Source: Acanthamoeba castellanii str. Neff
Taxonomy: Eukaryota; Discosea; Longamoebia; Acanthamoebidae
DNA length: 64,000 bases
Assembly (NCBI RefSeq): GCF_000313135.1
Contig: NW_004457442.1
Span: forward strand, 1,945 to 65,944
Reading direction: 5' to 3'
Shown in pieces: positions 61,770 to 64,000 of the stretch; positions within the stretch are counted from its first letter, which is position 1, and every line of letters starts with the position of its first letter. The translations under genes and the position numbers were made by a program. The notes below the pieces were generated by a model that was not told where the DNA came from, did no database searches, and saw nothing but the letters and a program-made list of their open reading frames with translations.

Positions 61770-64000
61770 CTACAGTTTTCTCTCCATGTGGGTGGTGGTT
61801 GCTGGGGATGTGGTTGATGGCGGTGGTGAGCTGCCGTGGGCGAGGAGAAGAGGGAGCAGGCAGGAGGGAATGTTGCGTTGGTTGGCCGGAGGCCTGGCGA
61901 TGGGCAGCTCGCACAGGTGGTCGCGCACGTCGTGGCGCACGCCTCGGCTTACCATGTAAGTGAGCGAGCGCCTGAACTTGTACCGCTTCTCACCAGCGAC
62001 GTACCCCTCTCTGCACACGCGCGTGCTTTTACCGTCAGCGCGGCAGCTCACAGCCGCCCATTAGGAGTGGACCAGGGATATACCGCGATAAAGAGAGCAG
62101 AGGGCAGTAGGCTTCTTCCAATAGGCGCAGGAGGTTATGAAATCCTTGATGAAGCTCGCGATAGACTGGCTCCCTGCAACGATCAAAATAAATAAGCAGG
62201 CGAACAGGAAAAACAAAAAACAAAAAAATGTTGATGTGGGGCGTGTACCACTCGGGAAGGAGGAAGACGGGGAAGTCGCTGGACCGGATCACCTCGAGGA
62301 GCAGTTCGCGTAGCGTGTCCTCCTTGCCCACGAACCACTTCAACCGCGCAAGGGCCGCATAGGCCGGTGCGATGATCTTGGCCCTGCACTCCAGCAAACC
62401 CACCGGCCACCTGATCAGCGCCAACCCATCAGCCTGAACTGGCGAGAACCCACCTGCGCAGGTCGTCGTCGACCACCAGAAACCCGGAGCACGCACTCGA
62501 ATCGAGTCGCCTGCCTTCGCTGGAGTAGTGGCGTGGCCCGAGGGTGAAGAATGCGTGAGGAATGCGAGGGTCAAACCAGAGAAGGGGAAAAAAGAGGGCA
62601 GAGGTGGGCACCGTAGCAGCACCCGGTAGAGGGAGTGGTGGTCCGGGGGAAGGACTGGCGGCCACGCGTACTTGGCGCCCTTGGGATTGCCCGCGGCAGG
62701 TGCGGCGGCGGTGTCGCCCGTGTCTTCCGCCGCGCGCGCGTCGCCAGCGGACTCTTCATGATCGCCCTCCCACGGGTGGTCGACTGGGTGCCATGGGGTC
62801 AGCCATGATGGAAAAAAGACTTCGCCGGACCAAGGGAAACGTGAACGCGTACAGACAGATTCCCAGCGGTGTAGGTGCGCGATGTCGCGAAGAGCACTCG
62901 GCGGCAGGTCCTCGAGTTTGCCGTCCAGATGCCTCGCACCGCTCAAGAGCGCTTGTCCGGCTGACGAAGCATCTGCACGCATCACAGACCATCAGCGACA
63001 GTTAGTAACGCGACCGCATGCCCATACGAGCGCACACGACACCACACACACACGACACACACACACGACACACACATGACACCCACACGACACACACTAC
63101 ATACACACCTTGCGAGGGAAGGTGCTCGCAAGCGTCGATCGCGGTAACGGAGACCATGAAGGTGTAGCACAGGCTAGTGTCCTCTGGCAGCTGGTACCCG
63201 CGCTCGTGCCAGATCTCCCAGAAGTAGTCGCCCAGCGTCTTCGCTTCGGATTCGTGGTCGCTGCCAGTCGCCGACCTCTTGGCCCGCCCGCTGCCCGTTA
63301 GGCTTTGGCCGGTCCCCTCCCAGTTTGTCGGGTCGACCTTCCGTGCGCGGTTGACGAAGCTGGCGAAGGCTTGCCGGGGCTTGATGAGCGTCTCCTCCAT
63401 GACCTCCCAGTAGTTGTAGTGCGTCCGGCTCTTGAATGCCAGGTACTCAAGGAATGTGCATTCTTCCTTCTTACCAGCATTCGGCTCAAGCGTTTCCGGC
63501 CGAGGCGTCGCGGTGGAGGGCATCGGCACCGTCACTCGCAGCACCGCGTCGCTGCAGTCGGCCAGCTCCGACGAGCAGACGCGCCATTGTCCGTCGTAGT
63601 GGAAGAGCGACACGAACCGGGCCTTGTCGGAGATCATCAGCTTGAACACTCGCCCGCGGTGAATCCCTCCGCGCGCGTCGCTGTGAAGGAGCCCGGGTCC
63701 CAGCAGCGCGTCGGCCTCCTCCAGATTGGACGGCCGGACGTCGGTCATCTTGGCTGGCGGGTAGCACACGAGCCTCGTCGGCTGGCCAACACTATTGTCC
63801 GTGGTCGGCGTATTCTCCAGCGACATCTCGATGAGCAGGCCGGACGAGCATTCCTTCACAACCGGGTGGTCGAGCGCCTTGAAGCTGTCGGCATGCAGCA
63901 TCACCAGCGCGGGACACGTTTCGTCCCTCGTGATGTCAATGTTCAGCTCCTGGTGGCGGCCATTAGTCTGATATTAGCTGATGTCAACAGAGGGGGTTGG
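61770..64000 (-). CDS. Divergent T4 Rnl1-type RNA ligase-like protein, 5' end outside window
   Basis: The first visible exon has LNIDITRDETCPALVML, then DHPVVKECSSGLLIEM, as in Rnl1-like ligases (HPVVQECRG). It continues SLFHYDGQWRVCSSEL and DYFWEIWHERGYQLPEDTS. Where these ligases have the lysine motif EKLDGS, this protein reads VFKLMIS, and motif IV (EGFV) reads SGFLVV. The nucleotidyl-transfer Lys may remain but its Asp-Gly partner is gone. C-terminal exons (REPVYRELHQGFHNLLRLLE, then KRYKFRRSLTYMV) run to 61770. Catalysis is doubtful. The gene is truncated by the window edge. Confidence 0.55.

Noticed and set aside
1..64000. CRISPR array
   Set aside because: No regularly spaced direct repeats of the right size. 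The repeats seen are microsatellites, the 57-bp duplication, telomeric units, the MITE TIRs and the 5S inverted repeat.

Overview
The window joins two very different kinds of DNA. Bases 1 to about 24,280 hold a decaying block of giant-virus genes (phylum Nucleocytoviricota). Bases about 24,380 to 64,000 are intron-rich nuclear DNA of an amoebozoan. The host is most likely Acanthamoeba: two 5S rRNA genes have the sequence I recall for that genus, introns are short with GTACGT-like donors and YAG acceptors, and the genes are ordinary eukaryotic ones. I read the left block as an endogenous viral element. Its host-side boundary lies inside the window and its other end lies beyond base 1.

Viral block (1-24,280). 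Small, mostly intronless genes lie close together on both strands, some with hairpin 3' ends. Recognisable products are an L1/F9-type myristoylated membrane protein, RING, PHD and KCTD/BTB proteins, two tandem PAN/Apple-like membrane proteins, two degraded protein kinases, a papain-like protease, uracil-DNA glycosylase joined to an F-box/ankyrin protein, PCNA, an SNF2 helicase remnant, a deoxynucleoside kinase without its P-loop, a class 3 lipase, dihydrofolate reductase, and several unknown proteins. About a dozen genes are open except for in-frame stops. Nearly all of these stops are TGA, many at positions that fit a former CGA arginine codon. Several sub-blocks are almost free of CpG. Together this points to cytosine methylation and deamination after endogenization. 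The stretch from 18.1 to 23.5 kb is CpG-rich and its genes are mostly intact.

The right end of the block is the most striking spot. A second, degraded copy of the 421-residue viral protein encoded just upstream is split by a 95-bp head-to-head telomeric repeat, (TTAGGG/TTTAGGG)n facing (CCCTAA)n. Viral homology resumes on the far side after a loss of about 30 bp. This looks like a break inside the viral DNA whose ends gained telomere repeats and were then rejoined.

Host part (24,380-64,000). After a short degraded zone (PIN-like/RGG gene, 3CxxC zinc-finger gene, ankyrin remnant, tRNA-like Pol III unit) come a secreted/membrane protein of a bacterial-like family, exportin-7, an SREK1-like splicing factor, ZFAND1, beta-mannosidase and a neutral-sphingomyelinase-like phosphodiesterase. 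An inverted pair of 5S rRNA genes follows, flanking an AT-rich, CpG-poor 1.35-kb spacer that contains a MITE-like element. Last come AARSD1 (Ala-tRNA editing), an F-box/Rab-like fusion, an F-box/WD40 protein, an MHR-type transcription factor without a zinc cluster, an HPP-family membrane protein and a divergent RNA-ligase-like gene cut by the window end. The host genes are unrelated housekeeping functions. In the viral block, nucleotide supply, replication clamp and repair genes are consistent with a large DNA virus that replicates with its own enzymes.
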